From Sporolactobacillus sp. CQH2019 (lineage in GTDB: Bacteria; Bacillota; Bacilli; Bacillales; Sporolactobacillaceae), in NCBI RefSeq assembly GCF_028765345.1, contig NZ_JARAJZ010000005.1:155641-219640 (forward strand): a DNA stretch of 64,000 nt, in the 5' to 3' direction. Shown here in pieces: positions 51,933-60,375 of the stretch. A model generated the notes under the pieces. It was given only the letters and a program-made list of their open reading frames with translations, ran no database searches and was not told the DNA's origin. Both the position numbers and the translations under genes were made by a program. Within the stretch, counting starts at the first letter, position 1, and each line of letters begins with the position of its first letter.

Positions 51933-52305
51933 GTATTCACATGAAATGTTCAAGCAGCGCACACCGATTCCAAAAAATTAAAGGTAAGATAAACATGTTC
52001 TTCTCCGCAGGAAAAAAGAACAGACATCCCATATCTTAATATGAACAGCAAAGACCGGCTGACGGCACAGCTTATGACTGTTCACATCATCGGCTAACAA
52101 GCATAGAGTGTTAAACCGGATACGGCGAGACAGATGATTGGCCCGGATCACAGGTTTATAGAAAATAAAAACGCTTATCGACGAAAGAAAGATAAGCGTT
52201 TTTATTGGCCGAACGGATCAATTTTTTATATGAATAGACGGATCACGGATCAATTTTCAAAAAAATAATCGAGCGATCCGCCGACACGGAAGCTGCGCCG
52301 GAACG
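51933..52305. other. Gap between convergent methylase-fusion and peroxidase genes
   Basis: No gene is seen in these 373 bases; the strong bidirectional terminator at 52167-52203 serves both flanking genes. Confidence 0.5.
52167..52203. terminator. Bidirectional terminator
   Basis: A perfect 13-bp stem AAAAACGCTTATC/GATAAGCGTTTTT (52167-52179 with 52191-52203). Confidence 0.92.
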
Positions 52306-52791
52306 TCACGCGTTTGTTTCATCCTTTAGCAGTGTCTGAATGTCGCTTTCGATTTCCTCGGGTTTTGTTCGCGATCCGTAGTAACGGATTGCTTTCCCGT
52401 CGCGATTGATCAGGAATTTGTTGAAATTCCAGGTAATCTTTTTGGCGCCTGTCTCATTCAGCAAGTATCGGAAGAGCGGGTTGATGTCGTTTCCCTTCAT
52501 CTTCGATTTCCTGAAGAGCGGGAAAGTGACGCCGTAATTCAACTTGCAGAATTCAGCCGTTTTTTCGGCGTCGGCAAATTCCTGGTTCAGAAAACTGTCG
52601 CTTGGAAAGCCGAGCACTGAGAAACCCCGATCCCGATAACTTTCATAGAGCTTCTCCAATCCTTCATATTGAGGCGTGAATCCGCATTTGCTGGCGGTAT
52701 TGACAATCAGCAGCACCTGATTATGATAATCGGCAAGAGAAAGACTGCCACTGCCTGTTAACTTCGGAAAAGAAAAATTATAGATGGACAT
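52306..52791 (-). CDS. Glutathione peroxidase-family protein
   Basis: A 161-residue cytosolic thiol peroxidase homologue of the BsaA/Gpo type, expected to reduce peroxides with thioredoxin or low-molecular-weight thiols. The peroxidatic Cys is residue 36 in NTASKCGFTPQY. The Trp and Asn of the tetrad are in WNFNKFLI, and a possible resolving Cys lies in EFCKLNYGVTFPLF. The fourth tetrad residue, the Gln of the usual FPCNQF motif, is Ser here (FPSDSFLNQE). That change may lower activity or mark a lactic-bacterial subgroup. It is monocistronic, with a terminator shared with the methylase fusion. Confidence 0.87.
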   Translation of the reverse strand: MSIYNFSFPKLTGSGSLSLADYHNQVLLIVNTASKCGFTPQYEGLEKLYESYRDRGFSVLGFPSDSFLNQEFADAEKTAEFCKLNYGVTFPLFRKSKMKGNDINPLFRYLLNETGAKKITWNFNKFLINRDGKAIRYYGSRTKPEEIESDIQTLLKDETNA

Positions 52792-53170
52792 CGTTCACCC
52801 TTCTTTCGGATTCTGATTGATTCTAAGTCTAGCGGACGAAGACGGAATCTGCAAAGAATGTGCATTTTCACTAGGCGGTTTGAAATCTGAAAGGGGCGGG
52901 CAGGTTCGGATCAGGGAATGAACTCATTTAAGGGCCCGGATTCAAAATTGAAGAACGGCGAACCGTCATTTTATCGCTGGGCGATTAAGCGGCGGCAAGC
53001 TACAATTGAAGGCGGTTACGTGATATAGTTACATTAGAACAGAAGCATGACAGGCCTGGCCGAAAAGTCCGGATCAGATGAAACAGAGAATTCTGTTTTA
53101 CTGAAGGCCTGATGTTACGGCATTCACTTCCCATTGCCTTGCGAATTCTCAATAAGGATGATGATAAAGA
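52792..53170. other. Gap upstream of the 68-residue gene
   Basis: Holds the peroxidase ribosome binding site on the minus strand and otherwise no recognisable element. Weak -10-like AT-rich stretches occur near 53025. Confidence 0.35.
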
Positions 53171-53377
53171 ATGGATAGGAAAAATGAATTCAGAGAAATC
53201 ATCGACCGGCTGAGCGAACATGAGAAAAAGAGCCTGATGGACAGCAGCCCTGAAGAAGTAGCTAAGAGATGGGAAAAAATGTATAAGGTGCCGATAGAGC
53301 AAAGCAATTTTTTCCTGAATAACCTGTTCTTTAAACGATCATTCACCGATAACGACACGGACAGTACAAAAAAATAA
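53171..53377 (+). CDS. Small hypothetical protein, 68 residues
   Basis: A hydrophilic, highly charged short protein (MDRKNEFREIIDRLSEHEKKSL at the start, then SPEEVAKRWEKMYKVP). It has no cysteines or membrane segment; the first 40 residues are probably helical. I do not recognise a family. AAGGA lies about 12 bases before the ATG, a little far. The amino-acid composition looks like a real protein rather than a chance frame, but the call is tentative. Confidence 0.4.
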   Translation: MDRKNEFREIIDRLSEHEKKSLMDSSPEEVAKRWEKMYKVPIEQSNFFLNNLFFKRSFTDNDTDSTKK

Positions 53378-53690
53378 TATACACGGCAAATCACTGCGCT
53401 GTCATTTTATCCGATTGCACGTATTGCCCGAGGATACCAGGAAAGAGATCCAACGGCTCCGCGAGCAGCCATTTTAGCTGATAGCGCGTATTGCCCGACC
53501 GGAACGGCATGCAGGAAGCCGGCAAAATGCGGCGCAGCTTGATGCAATTCGGCGATACGCCGCCGTTCAATCACAGGGCTTACGATCGACGGACGTGTCG
53601 CGGAAAAATTGTACGGCGGTGCCCGCTGAGATAGATATCGGTCGCAAAGGGGAGCTGCTTTGATTCTGCACAATCTCCTGCCGGCAAAAA
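53378..53690. other. Non-coding flank of the higher-order repeat
   Basis: No gene is recognised. Two diverged copies of a roughly 28-base element lie at 53403-53430 and 53470-53497; both start with CATTTTA and share CGTATTGCCCGA near the end. Confidence 0.45.
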
Positions 53691-54242
53691 TACGGTGCGA
53701 CTTTGGCCCGATTTGGTGCAAGTCATCCTCATTCGGCGCAACTGCAAAATTTCGGTGCGACCTCAGCTTGATTCGGTGCGACTTTGGCCCGATTTGGCGC
53801 GAGTCATGCCTCATTCGGCGCGACTGCAAAATTTCGGTGCGACTTTGGCCCGATTCGGTGCAAGTCATGCCTCATTCGGTGCGACTGCAAAATTTCGGTG
53901 CGACCTCAGCCTGATTTGGTGCGACTTTGGCCCGATTCGGTGCAAGTCATGCCTCATTCGGTGCGACTGCAAAATTTCGGTGCGACCTCAGCCTGATTTG
54001 GTGCGACTTTGGCCCGATTTGGTGCAAGTCATGCCTCATTCGGTGCGACTGCAAAATTTCGGTGCGACCTCAGCTTGATTCGGTGCGACTTTGGCCCGAT
54101 TTGGTGCGAGTCATGCCTCATTCGGTGCGACTGCAAAATTTCGGTGCGACCTCAGCTTGATTCGGTGCGAGTTTGACCCGATTTGGTGCGAGTCATGCCT
54201 CATTCGGTGCAACTGCTAAAATGCGGCACGGTTCCAGCTTGA
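53691..54242. repeat. Higher-order minisatellite: 27 units of 19-21 bp arranged in an 82-bp cycle
   Basis: Every unit opens with a variant of TTCGGTGCGA or TTTGGTGCAA. Four unit types occur in fixed order: A (ending cctcagcttga), B (ctttggcccga), C (gtcatgcctca), each 21 bp, and D (ctgcaaaat), 19 bp. The order A-B-C-D repeats with 82-bp periodicity. The count is 7 B, 7 C, 7 D, 5 A and one degenerate A at the end. One A is missing between the second and third cycle. Frames across it only translate the repeat. Confidence 0.93.
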
Positions 54243-54244
54243 TT

Positions 54245-54275
54245 CGGATTGTCCCGAAGCGTTGGGGACAATCCG
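54245..54275. other. Perfect 11-bp hairpin at the end of the repeat array
   Basis: CGGATTGTCCC (54245-54255) pairs with GGGACAATCCG (54265-54275) across a 9-base loop. No T-run follows on either strand, so it is not a standard terminator. The following 230 bases to the PAP2 gene hold no gene. A weaker inverted repeat CCGTTCCC/GGGAACGG (54451-54458 with 54474-54481) may help end the PAP2 transcript. Confidence 0.6.
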
Positions 54276-54507
54276 TATTTTGCGTCAGCACTGATCGAAC
54301 CGAACATGCAGGATAAATAAAGCAGCCCCGCCAAACCGCCGGACCACAGCTTTTCAACGATTTAGCAGGGCTCTGAAAAATTGACGGCCCGGGCCGAGCC
54401 TTATAGACGGCTGAAATTTTCTCTCACTGCGCCGTTCGCCTCTGAGATAACCGTTCCCCGCCGTTTTGATAAAGGGAACGGCCTCTTTCGACGGGAACAG
54501 TCCGGCA

Positions 54508-55047
54508 TCAGAACGGAGACAGCAGCTGAACGTAGACAATCAACCCGGTCAATGAACCCAGACAGATCCCCGCGAGTACATCGCTTGGATAATGAAGCCC
54601 GAGAAAAATTCGGGACACCGCGACACTCAATCCAATCGGAATCAGCAGAATAGCGAGGGATGGCCGATATAAAATGAACGGAACAATCACTGAAAAGACG
54701 GCCGTCGAATGACCGGACGGGAAAGATTGGTCAGCAATCGGGTTTTCCGGAAATTTAGTCCCTTCCAGGGTCAGATAGGGCCGCTGTCTCGGAATATATC
54801 GCTTAAGCAGCTGAACAATGACGTGGCTGATGGTCAGCGAGATCGCACTGGCAACCGCTGTCTGATGCAGGCGGCCGTGAGCGCGAAGGAGAAGGATGAG
54901 CACCGCTAAAATTTCAGCGACTGCCCCCCCTACATTGGTGATCCAGCGGAAATACCAGTTCAGCATTCTTTTTTCATAACTATTATTAATTCGTTTGAAA
55001 ATACGGCATTCAATCTCATAGAGTTCATCTAATGATTTAGATAACAT
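54508..55047 (-). CDS. PAP2-family phosphatase (undecaprenyl-diphosphatase-like)
   Basis: A 179-residue membrane phosphatase with about five hydrophobic segments. The three active-site motifs are complete: LKRYIPRQRP (motif 1), FPSGHST (motif 2) and SRIFLGLHYPSDV (motif 3). Bacterial enzymes of this size usually dephosphorylate undecaprenyl diphosphate or phosphatidylglycerol phosphate; which one applies is not clear. GAGGTG lies 6 bases before the ATG. A perfect TATAAT (complement of 55066-55071) lies about 20 bases upstream. It is followed on the minus strand by the repeat region. Confidence 0.88.
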   Translation of the reverse strand: MLSKSLDELYEIECRIFKRINNSYEKRMLNWYFRWITNVGGAVAEILAVLILLLRAHGRLHQTAVASAISLTISHVIVQLLKRYIPRQRPYLTLEGTKFPENPIADQSFPSGHSTAVFSVIVPFILYRPSLAILLIPIGLSVAVSRIFLGLHYPSDVLAGICLGSLTGLIVYVQLLSPF

Positions 55048-55396
55048 ACTTGCACCTCAATGATCAAATTATAACCGGCACAACCATTATATTATATAAT
55101 GAAATTTCTTCAAATCCATCGGGAAATCCTCTGGGAAATCTTCGAAGAAGACGGACGGAGCAGCTTCGGCCGACGGATATTCCGTACGGGACCAAGCATG
55201 CCGGACAACATATTGTATGGATTTGCTGCCTGCGCAGAAACCGCTGCACGCCTTGTTTTGCCGTAAAAAATCCGTCCGTTTCTTTGCTTTTCTCATGATA
55301 AATGCCTGCATGACAGTATTTTACCATAAAAAGCCCCAAAACATCAGAAATTGGCCGCACCGGTCTGTTGATCATTAACAATTTTTCCATCGCTGT
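55048..55396. other. Gap upstream of the PAP2 gene
   Basis: No gene is seen in these 349 bases; frames across it have no recognisable features. AT-rich promoter sequence for the PAP2 gene lies at the low-coordinate end. Confidence 0.4.
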
Positions 55397-56554
55397 TTAT
55401 GAGGTCAAGCCGTCGCTCATGAAACTTCCGGCCGAATGGCCCACTACATCCGCGTAATCGTCAAGCAATTTTTCAAATATCTGATCCCAGCTTTGCGTCA
55501 GTGCATAGCGGCGGGCGGCTTGGCTCATTTCCCGCCGTTTCAAATGATCCCTGAGCAGCAAAGAAACAGCCGAAGTAAATTCATTCACGCGCTGCGGCGT
55601 ACAGAGTATCCCCGTTTTATGATTGACAAGAATGTTTTTGACGCCTCCTGCATTTGCGCCGATCACCGGCGTTCCGCATGCCAGCGATTCGAGGACGACA
55701 TTGCCGAAGGTTTCCGTTGCAGAAGGAAACACCATGAGATCCGAAGCGGCAAACACCTGTGCCAGTTTTTGTGCGGGTAAATAACCGGTAAATGTGACAT
55801 GTTCGCTGAATTTTGCCTTGAATTCCGAATAAAGCGGTCCGTCGCCGGCGATCAGCCAATGCACATGGTTTTTCATTTTTCCATTTATGTTTTTCATCAC
55901 TTTCTGCAATGTCGCGATGTCTTTCTCCGGCGCGAGACGGCCGGCGAAGGAGAGAATGTGTTCGGCCGCGATGCCGTATTCCCGCCGGATTGCGTTTTCC
56001 GCATTGTCGGGATGAAACAGCCCGCAGTCGACGCCCCGGCCCCAGATCGCCAGACTGTGAAATCCTTTATCTTTCAGTTGTACAAATGTAGCCGGTGACG
56101 GGACGAATGTCTTCTGCAGGGAATTGTGAAACCATCGCAGGTAATTCCAGAGGATAGGGGAGATCAGTTCCATTTTATAATAGGCCAGATAAGCGTCGAA
56201 ATCCGTATGATACGATCCGACCAAAGGGATATCCAATTTCCTGGCATAATATCTTCCCAACAGTCCCATATTGAAAGGTGTGGCCACGTGGATCAGATCG
56301 GGTTGAAATTGAAGCAGCTTTCTCCGTACAAAATAGGGATTCGGTACGGCAAAGCGGCATTCCGGATAAACCGCGAAAGGAATGCTTTTAACTTTTTGAA
56401 TATTGGTACGTTTGTGTTCTTCTCTTACATTCTGCGGGGCGAATAAAGTATACCCGATTCCTGTTTTGTTCAGGTACCGGGTCAGACGTTCCAGGGTTTT
56501 CGCTACGCCATTAACCTGGGGTGTAAAGGTGTCTGTAAAAATAGCAATTCTCAT
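55397..56554 (-). CDS. Glycosyltransferase family 4 protein
   Basis: A 385-residue GT-B fold retaining glycosyltransferase. It begins MRIAIFTDTFTPQVNGVAKTLERL, typical of MgtA-type glucosyl- or mannosyl-transferases acting on lipids. DLIHVATPFNMGLLG and the conserved SYHTDFDAYLAYY loop follow. In the C-terminal domain, FAGRLAPEKDI and FPSATETFGNVVLESLACGTPVIG contain the EX7E motif that binds the nucleotide sugar. No membrane segment is seen, so it probably acts peripherally at the membrane. GGAGGGACTTCC precedes the ATG. The acceptor (glycolipid or polyol lipid) cannot be assigned. Confidence 0.85.
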   Translation of the reverse strand: MRIAIFTDTFTPQVNGVAKTLERLTRYLNKTGIGYTLFAPQNVREEHKRTNIQKVKSIPFAVYPECRFAVPNPYFVRRKLLQFQPDLIHVATPFNMGLLGRYYARKLDIPLVGSYHTDFDAYLAYYKMELISPILWNYLRWFHNSLQKTFVPSPATFVQLKDKGFHSLAIWGRGVDCGLFHPDNAENAIRREYGIAAEHILSFAGRLAPEKDIATLQKVMKNINGKMKNHVHWLIAGDGPLYSEFKAKFSEHVTFTGYLPAQKLAQVFAASDLMVFPSATETFGNVVLESLACGTPVIGANAGGVKNILVNHKTGILCTPQRVNEFTSAVSLLLRDHLKRREMSQAARRYALTQSWDQIFEKLLDDYADVVGHSAGSFMSDGLTS

Positions 56555-57010
56555 GGAAGTCCCTCCGATTATTAAAATGGCGCCCGTTCACAATGAGTCA
56601 TCAAACCGGTCAATCCTTTGAAGCAGTGTCCGGCCCAGCTCAGTCAGTAATCTTGTCAACACTATCCGCCGCCCCTGTATTGAAAATATTTTTTTCGACA
56701 CTTTTATTTTATATAAGAAATTTTCAATTTTGTTTTAGCCAATGTAAAATCCAATCAAAGGATATGTAAAGAATGATTCCCATTGAAATGATTTTTCCAG
56801 ATCCGGGGATTGCGGAATTTTTCTGCACGGTGTCCGCCTCCTTCAGGAGATCCTTCCCTAAAGAAAGCCGCTTGGTTATCAAATAATAATGACGCAGAAT
56901 TCGCCGCGACGATTTTTTTCAATGATCTGTCGGGTTTTCTGCGTCCGATTACGTTAAAATAGAATCGTTCACTAAATATTTGACTTTGAGAACGTTCAGG
57001 AGGCGGCGTC
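56555..57010. other. Intergenic region between divergent glycosyltransferase and DUF1003 genes
   Basis: These 456 bases hold no gene. They contain AT-rich promoter-like sequence for both directions (TAAAAT near 56955 before the DUF1003 gene) and no recognised riboswitch. Confidence 0.4.
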
Positions 57011-57571
57011 ATGATTTGGAAACCTAAGGATAACGATAAAATGAAGAATGACGATCAGGAGAAAATGATTCAAGGGTTTGACATCGATCTGGATAATGAA
57101 AATTTAAAACGGATCGACCGCCTTGTAGACCGCTATGAATCGGAAATCGTCAAACAGCTGAATTCAGAATATGTGAAAAAGACGAAGCGCAGCGACCGCA
57201 TTGCCGATTTTATCGCCCGGTTCGGCGGAAGCTGGAGCTTTATCATTATGTTCGCCTCCTTTTTGACGGTATGGATTGTCTGGAATACCGTGCTTCTGAC
57301 AAGCGGCCTGCGATTTGATAAGCCGCCGTTCATCCTGCTCAACCTGTGTCTGTCGTTCATCGCCGCTTTTCAGGCACCGTTCATCATGATGAGCCAGAAC
57401 CGGTCTGCGGCGAGAGACAAACATGAATCGATCATTGATTTTGCGATCAATTATAAATCCGGTCAGGAAATTGACGACATGCAGGGACACCTGCATCGTC
57501 TCGAAAGGGAAGTGGCGGTAATTAAAAAGCTGCTTAAAGAAAAAGAAGAAACGGAAAAAAGGGGAGGGTGA
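57011..57571 (+). CDS. DUF1003 family membrane protein
   Basis: A 186-residue protein with two transmembrane segments (about residues 77-98 and 108-130) inside the DUF1003 core: RIADFIARFGGSWSFIIMF, WIVWNT, and PPFILLNLCLSFIAAFQAPFIMMSQNR. The C-terminal third is a basic/acidic coiled coil (REVAVIKKLLKEKEE). The family is often induced by stress but has no defined biochemical role. AGGAGG lies 7 bases before the ATG. It stands alone between the glycosyltransferase and the MerR-like gene. Confidence 0.85.
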   Translation: MIWKPKDNDKMKNDDQEKMIQGFDIDLDNENLKRIDRLVDRYESEIVKQLNSEYVKKTKRSDRIADFIARFGGSWSFIIMFASFLTVWIVWNTVLLTSGLRFDKPPFILLNLCLSFIAAFQAPFIMMSQNRSAARDKHESIIDFAINYKSGQEIDDMQGHLHRLEREVAVIKKLLKEKEETEKRGG

Positions 57572-57755
57572 AGGCAGAATAAAAAAGCCGGCATACGCGG
57601 TTAAAAATCCGGCGGAGACACGCGTTGTCTTCCTTAGCGGACGTCAGGCTGCCGATAAAAATTTTTCAATCGGCACTTTCGGGACAAGGTTTCATTTAAA
57701 AGAAGCAGGATCTGTCGGTACAATTTAATATTCTTCAAGCTCAGTCAGGTAGGAT

Positions 57756-57784
57756 TTGAGACACTTAGTGTCTAATATTAATAG
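57756..57784 (+). promoter_or_regulatory. Promoter of the MerR/DUF3967 gene with embedded palindrome
   Basis: TTGAGA (57756-57761), a 17-base spacer and TAATAG (57779-57784). A perfect palindrome AGACACT-T-AGTGTCT (57759-57773) fills most of the spacer, a classic place for a MerR-type or autoregulatory operator. Confidence 0.55.
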
Positions 57785-57811
57785 TACACTATCTGAACGG
57801 AGCGTGATCGC

Positions 57812-58369
57812 ATGGCGCCGGAAAACGGAGAAATCGGCTTTTTTACGCAGAGCGTCTCGGAAAAACTGGATGTGACCCGGAGCAAACTCAGACGATTGAC
57901 AACAGCCCTGGAGAAGCACGGCTACGTGATGACGCGAAACGACAGAGAGCAGCGCATCTATTTTGACAAAGACATTGAAGCTATTGATCGATTATTGAAA
58001 AAAATGAGAGACGGACGGAAGATTGAGGATGCAGCGGGGGAGGTGTGCGGAGAACTCAGTCTCCGCACAGCAGAGGAATCTGCCGGCACGGACAGTGTCC
58101 GGAAGCAGCCGACAAGTACAAGTGTTCAGGTGAGCCGGGACGTCAGGATGCAGATCACGGCCGACCAGCTGCGCCTGATGGTGGAACAGGTTGCCGCGAC
58201 AACGGCGGAAAAAACGGCCAGCAAGGTCGTTGAGAAATACGACAGAAGTATGGAACGCAGAATTGAACTGAGAGATAAAGAATTAGTCAGCCGCCTGAGA
58301 GAAGTGCGGGAAAATGCCGGGGGAAGAAATAAAAAGGGGTTGGTGTCGCGGCTCTTTGGCTGGCGTTAA
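57812..58369 (+). CDS. MerR-like helix-turn-helix protein with DUF3967-type C terminus
   Basis: A 185-residue DNA-binding protein. The N-terminal winged helix-turn-helix (residues 1-65: FFTQSVSEKLDVTRSKLRRL, then NDREQRIYFDKDIEAIDRLLKKM) is MerR-like. A charged linker follows. From about residue 115 a coiled coil (RDVRMQITADQLRLMVEQVAAT, then ERRIELRDKELVSRLREVRE) resembles DUF3967 proteins often found on plasmids, phages and beside segregation genes. It ends in a basic tail (KKGLVSRLFGWR). RacA-like or plasmid-regulator roles are possible; neither is proven. GGAG precedes the ATG by 9 bases. It is monocistronic. Confidence 0.7.
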   Translation: MAPENGEIGFFTQSVSEKLDVTRSKLRRLTTALEKHGYVMTRNDREQRIYFDKDIEAIDRLLKKMRDGRKIEDAAGEVCGELSLRTAEESAGTDSVRKQPTSTSVQVSRDVRMQITADQLRLMVEQVAATTAEKTASKVVEKYDRSMERRIELRDKELVSRLREVRENAGGRNKKGLVSRLFGWR

Positions 58370-58398
58370 GACACCGTTTTTCATGTGAAAACGCAGTT

Positions 58399-58427
58399 AA
58401 AAAACCGACGAAGCAGCCGGTTTTTTT
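58399..58427 (+). terminator. Terminator after the MerR/DUF3967 gene
   Basis: AAAAAACCG and CGGTTTTTT form a stem around an ACGAAGCAGC loop, ending in a T-run. Confidence 0.85.
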
Positions 58428-58658
58428 ATTGGATAAAACATCTCCTCCGCCCGGTTCGTCAACACACTAGAATACGCGAGGGGAGGGCCTATTCTCACAG
58501 ATTAAAAAAGGCAGAGTGCGCCGCCATCCGGTCCGTATCCTGATTTCGGCAGGATAAAATGCAGGCATTCAATTCGGGCCTCTATGCTCCAGTTCGGCCG
58601 GCGAACACTCCGGATGTAAATCCGCCCTGCCTGTTGTTTCCGGATGACGGACAGATCC

Positions 58659-58937
58659 TCAGCCTTTAAATTCAATCTGCTGATAATCCTTGACCCTGGC
58701 GAACTGGGCTTTGGCATATGAACAGGCCGGAATGATTTGTTTGTGATCGCCGACGGCCTTGTCGACAACCGCTTTAATGAGCTGCTGGGCAATTTGCCGG
58801 CCGCGATATTGCGGATCGACAACAGTATGATCAATACTCAGCACCGAATCCCTGACAGCAGAGTAAGTGACTTCGCCGATCTCATGTCCCGCCGCATCCG
58901 TTACATAAAATCTGTTTTTACCTTCTTTGATTTCCAT
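58659..58937 (-). CDS. GNAT acetyltransferase, YidJ/YjdJ type
   Basis: A 92-residue minimal GNAT domain. The acetyl-CoA binding loop is PQYRGRQIAQQLI, preceded by the beta-4 strand SIDHTVVD and followed by the C-terminal YAKAQFARVKDYQQI. This compact form matches the YidJ family, whose substrate is unknown. ATG 58937 is chosen because it matches the family start (MEIKEGKNRFYVTD) and has AAGGG upstream. The longer frame to 59015 adds an unrelated basic leader. Confidence 0.82.
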   Translation of the reverse strand: MEIKEGKNRFYVTDAAGHEIGEVTYSAVRDSVLSIDHTVVDPQYRGRQIAQQLIKAVVDKAVGDHKQIIPACSYAKAQFARVKDYQQIEFKG

Positions 58938-59370
58938 ATTTTCATCATCCCTTCTGGATAATCGTCCGAGCATGATGAAGAACAGCCTGCACAGGCCGCC
59001 TGCGGACCTTTTCAAGGTTCAGACTGCGCCCGCCGCTATCTTTTTATACATGCAGGGAGCCGTCCTTCGCCGATTCCAGTGCCCTGAAAAACGTATCCAT
59101 CTTCATTCTACATGAAAGATCGGAATCTGTAACGGGAATGTTTATTTCTTCAAAATTATAAATGATCGGTCCCATTCCCGGAAAAGGGACCCCTGTTCTT
59201 TATGTATTTATTTCAAACGGTATATATTCGAAGCAGGGCGCTATTCCTGCCGGGAACCGGCTTCCGGTCTCCGTTTTTTCATTCTGTGTCCCGTTCGCTT
59301 TTAAACGGCCGGTCATTGCGATTATCATAGTAATTAGGAAAAACCGCTAACAAGGAAGGGAAGAGAAAGG
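58938..59370. other. Intergenic region between two divergent GNAT genes
   Basis: No gene is seen in these 433 bases. Both flanking genes must have promoters here, but no convincing -35/-10 pair was found. Confidence 0.4.
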
Positions 59371-59958
59371 TTGCTCGTTTACGAAAACACGGAAAAGGAA
59401 CTGACGGCTTTTTCGCTTGATAAAGATCGCTGGGATGATTTTACGGCTCTCTTCGGCCGTAACGGGGCATGCGGCGGTTGCTGGTGTATGTCCTGGAGAT
59501 TAAAGAAAGCAGATTTCGAAGCAGGAAAAGGAGAAAGCAATAAAGCGGCGATGAGGCGGCTGGCTGAACAGCATGCTCCTCTCGGCGTGCTGATGTACCT
59601 CGGCGCCGCGCCGATCGGATGGTGTGCCGCTGCACCGAGAGAAAATTATCTAAGGCTCAAATACTCCCGCGTTTTTAAAAGAATCGATCAGGAGCCGGTG
59701 TGGTCCGTCAGCTGCCTTTTTCTAGCAAAGGCGAACCGGCGAAAAGGATTGGCCGTCGAACTGATCCGGGCCGCCGTAAGTTTTTGCAAACTGAACGGTG
59801 CGACGTGCATCGAAGCCTATCCCGCCGTGCCCTACAGTCGGGAGGTGCCCGCCGCCTTCCTCTGGACCGGCATTCCCTCGTCATTTGAAACGGCGGGGTT
59901 CAAGGAAACCGTCCGGCGTTCAAAGTGGAAAAGGATGATGCGGTACACTGTTGAATAA
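59371..59958 (+). CDS. GNAT acetyltransferase with N-terminal cysteine-rich motif
   Basis: A 195-residue acetyltransferase. The N terminus carries NGACGGCWCMSWRLKK (three Cys within six residues, near residue 32), a signature of one GNAT subgroup. The acetyl-CoA loop lies around residues 115-130 (LFLAKANRRKGLAVELI). A late YPAVPYSREVPAAFLWTG completes the subgroup pattern. The substrate is unknown; the cysteines could bind metal or simply be structural. The start is TTG at 59371 after AAGGAAGGG. Confidence 0.82.
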   Translation: MLVYENTEKELTAFSLDKDRWDDFTALFGRNGACGGCWCMSWRLKKADFEAGKGESNKAAMRRLAEQHAPLGVLMYLGAAPIGWCAAAPRENYLRLKYSRVFKRIDQEPVWSVSCLFLAKANRRKGLAVELIRAAVSFCKLNGATCIEAYPAVPYSREVPAAFLWTGIPSSFETAGFKETVRRSKWKRMMRYTVE

Positions 59959-60375
59959 TTGAAATCGCCGGAGTATTTTTCTTTGGAGTATTTTTCTTTC
60001 AATCTTTTTGACAGACCTGTCTTTGACGGTGATCTGCCCGATCAGGACGGAAGATAGGCAGTGCCGGGATCGCGCAGATCCGGGTCGGCTGAAATCAGAT
60101 TATAAAGCCTTTGTAAAATCAAGGTTTTCACTTAAATTCAGAACCGATACCTATGACGTACCGTTGCCAAAATATACTTTTCAGAAGCTCGAGGGGGATT
60201 TCCTTGAGTTCTTTTTTCTGATCGTGTATATGATCAGTTTTCAAAAAATCCCCGGATCAAAAATGATATTTGCATGTTTCCAGGGATAATTGTAAGATTG
60301 TAGTAAATTTTATGGACTGATTGTAAATTTATCAGTATAAGAGTTGAGACTTTTTGATTAATGGAGTGAAACACG
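59959..60375. other. Intergenic region upstream of the amidase gene
   Basis: No gene is seen in these 417 bases. A candidate promoter and a direct repeat lie at the 3' end. Confidence 0.4.
60313..60341 (+). promoter_or_regulatory. Candidate promoter of the amidase gene
   Basis: TGGACT (60313-60318), a 17-base spacer and TATAAG (60336-60341). GTAAATTT occurs twice, at 60303 and 60323, 20 bases apart. Confidence 0.4.

Noticed and set aside
53660-54160. Plus-strand open frames across the big repeat
   Set aside because: Several frames are open at once and all encode the same low-complexity repeat, so they reflect the DNA repeat and not a gene.
53691-54242. CRISPR array
   Set aside because: Units are 19-21 bp with only four recurring tails; there are no unique spacers of normal length and no cas genes nearby.
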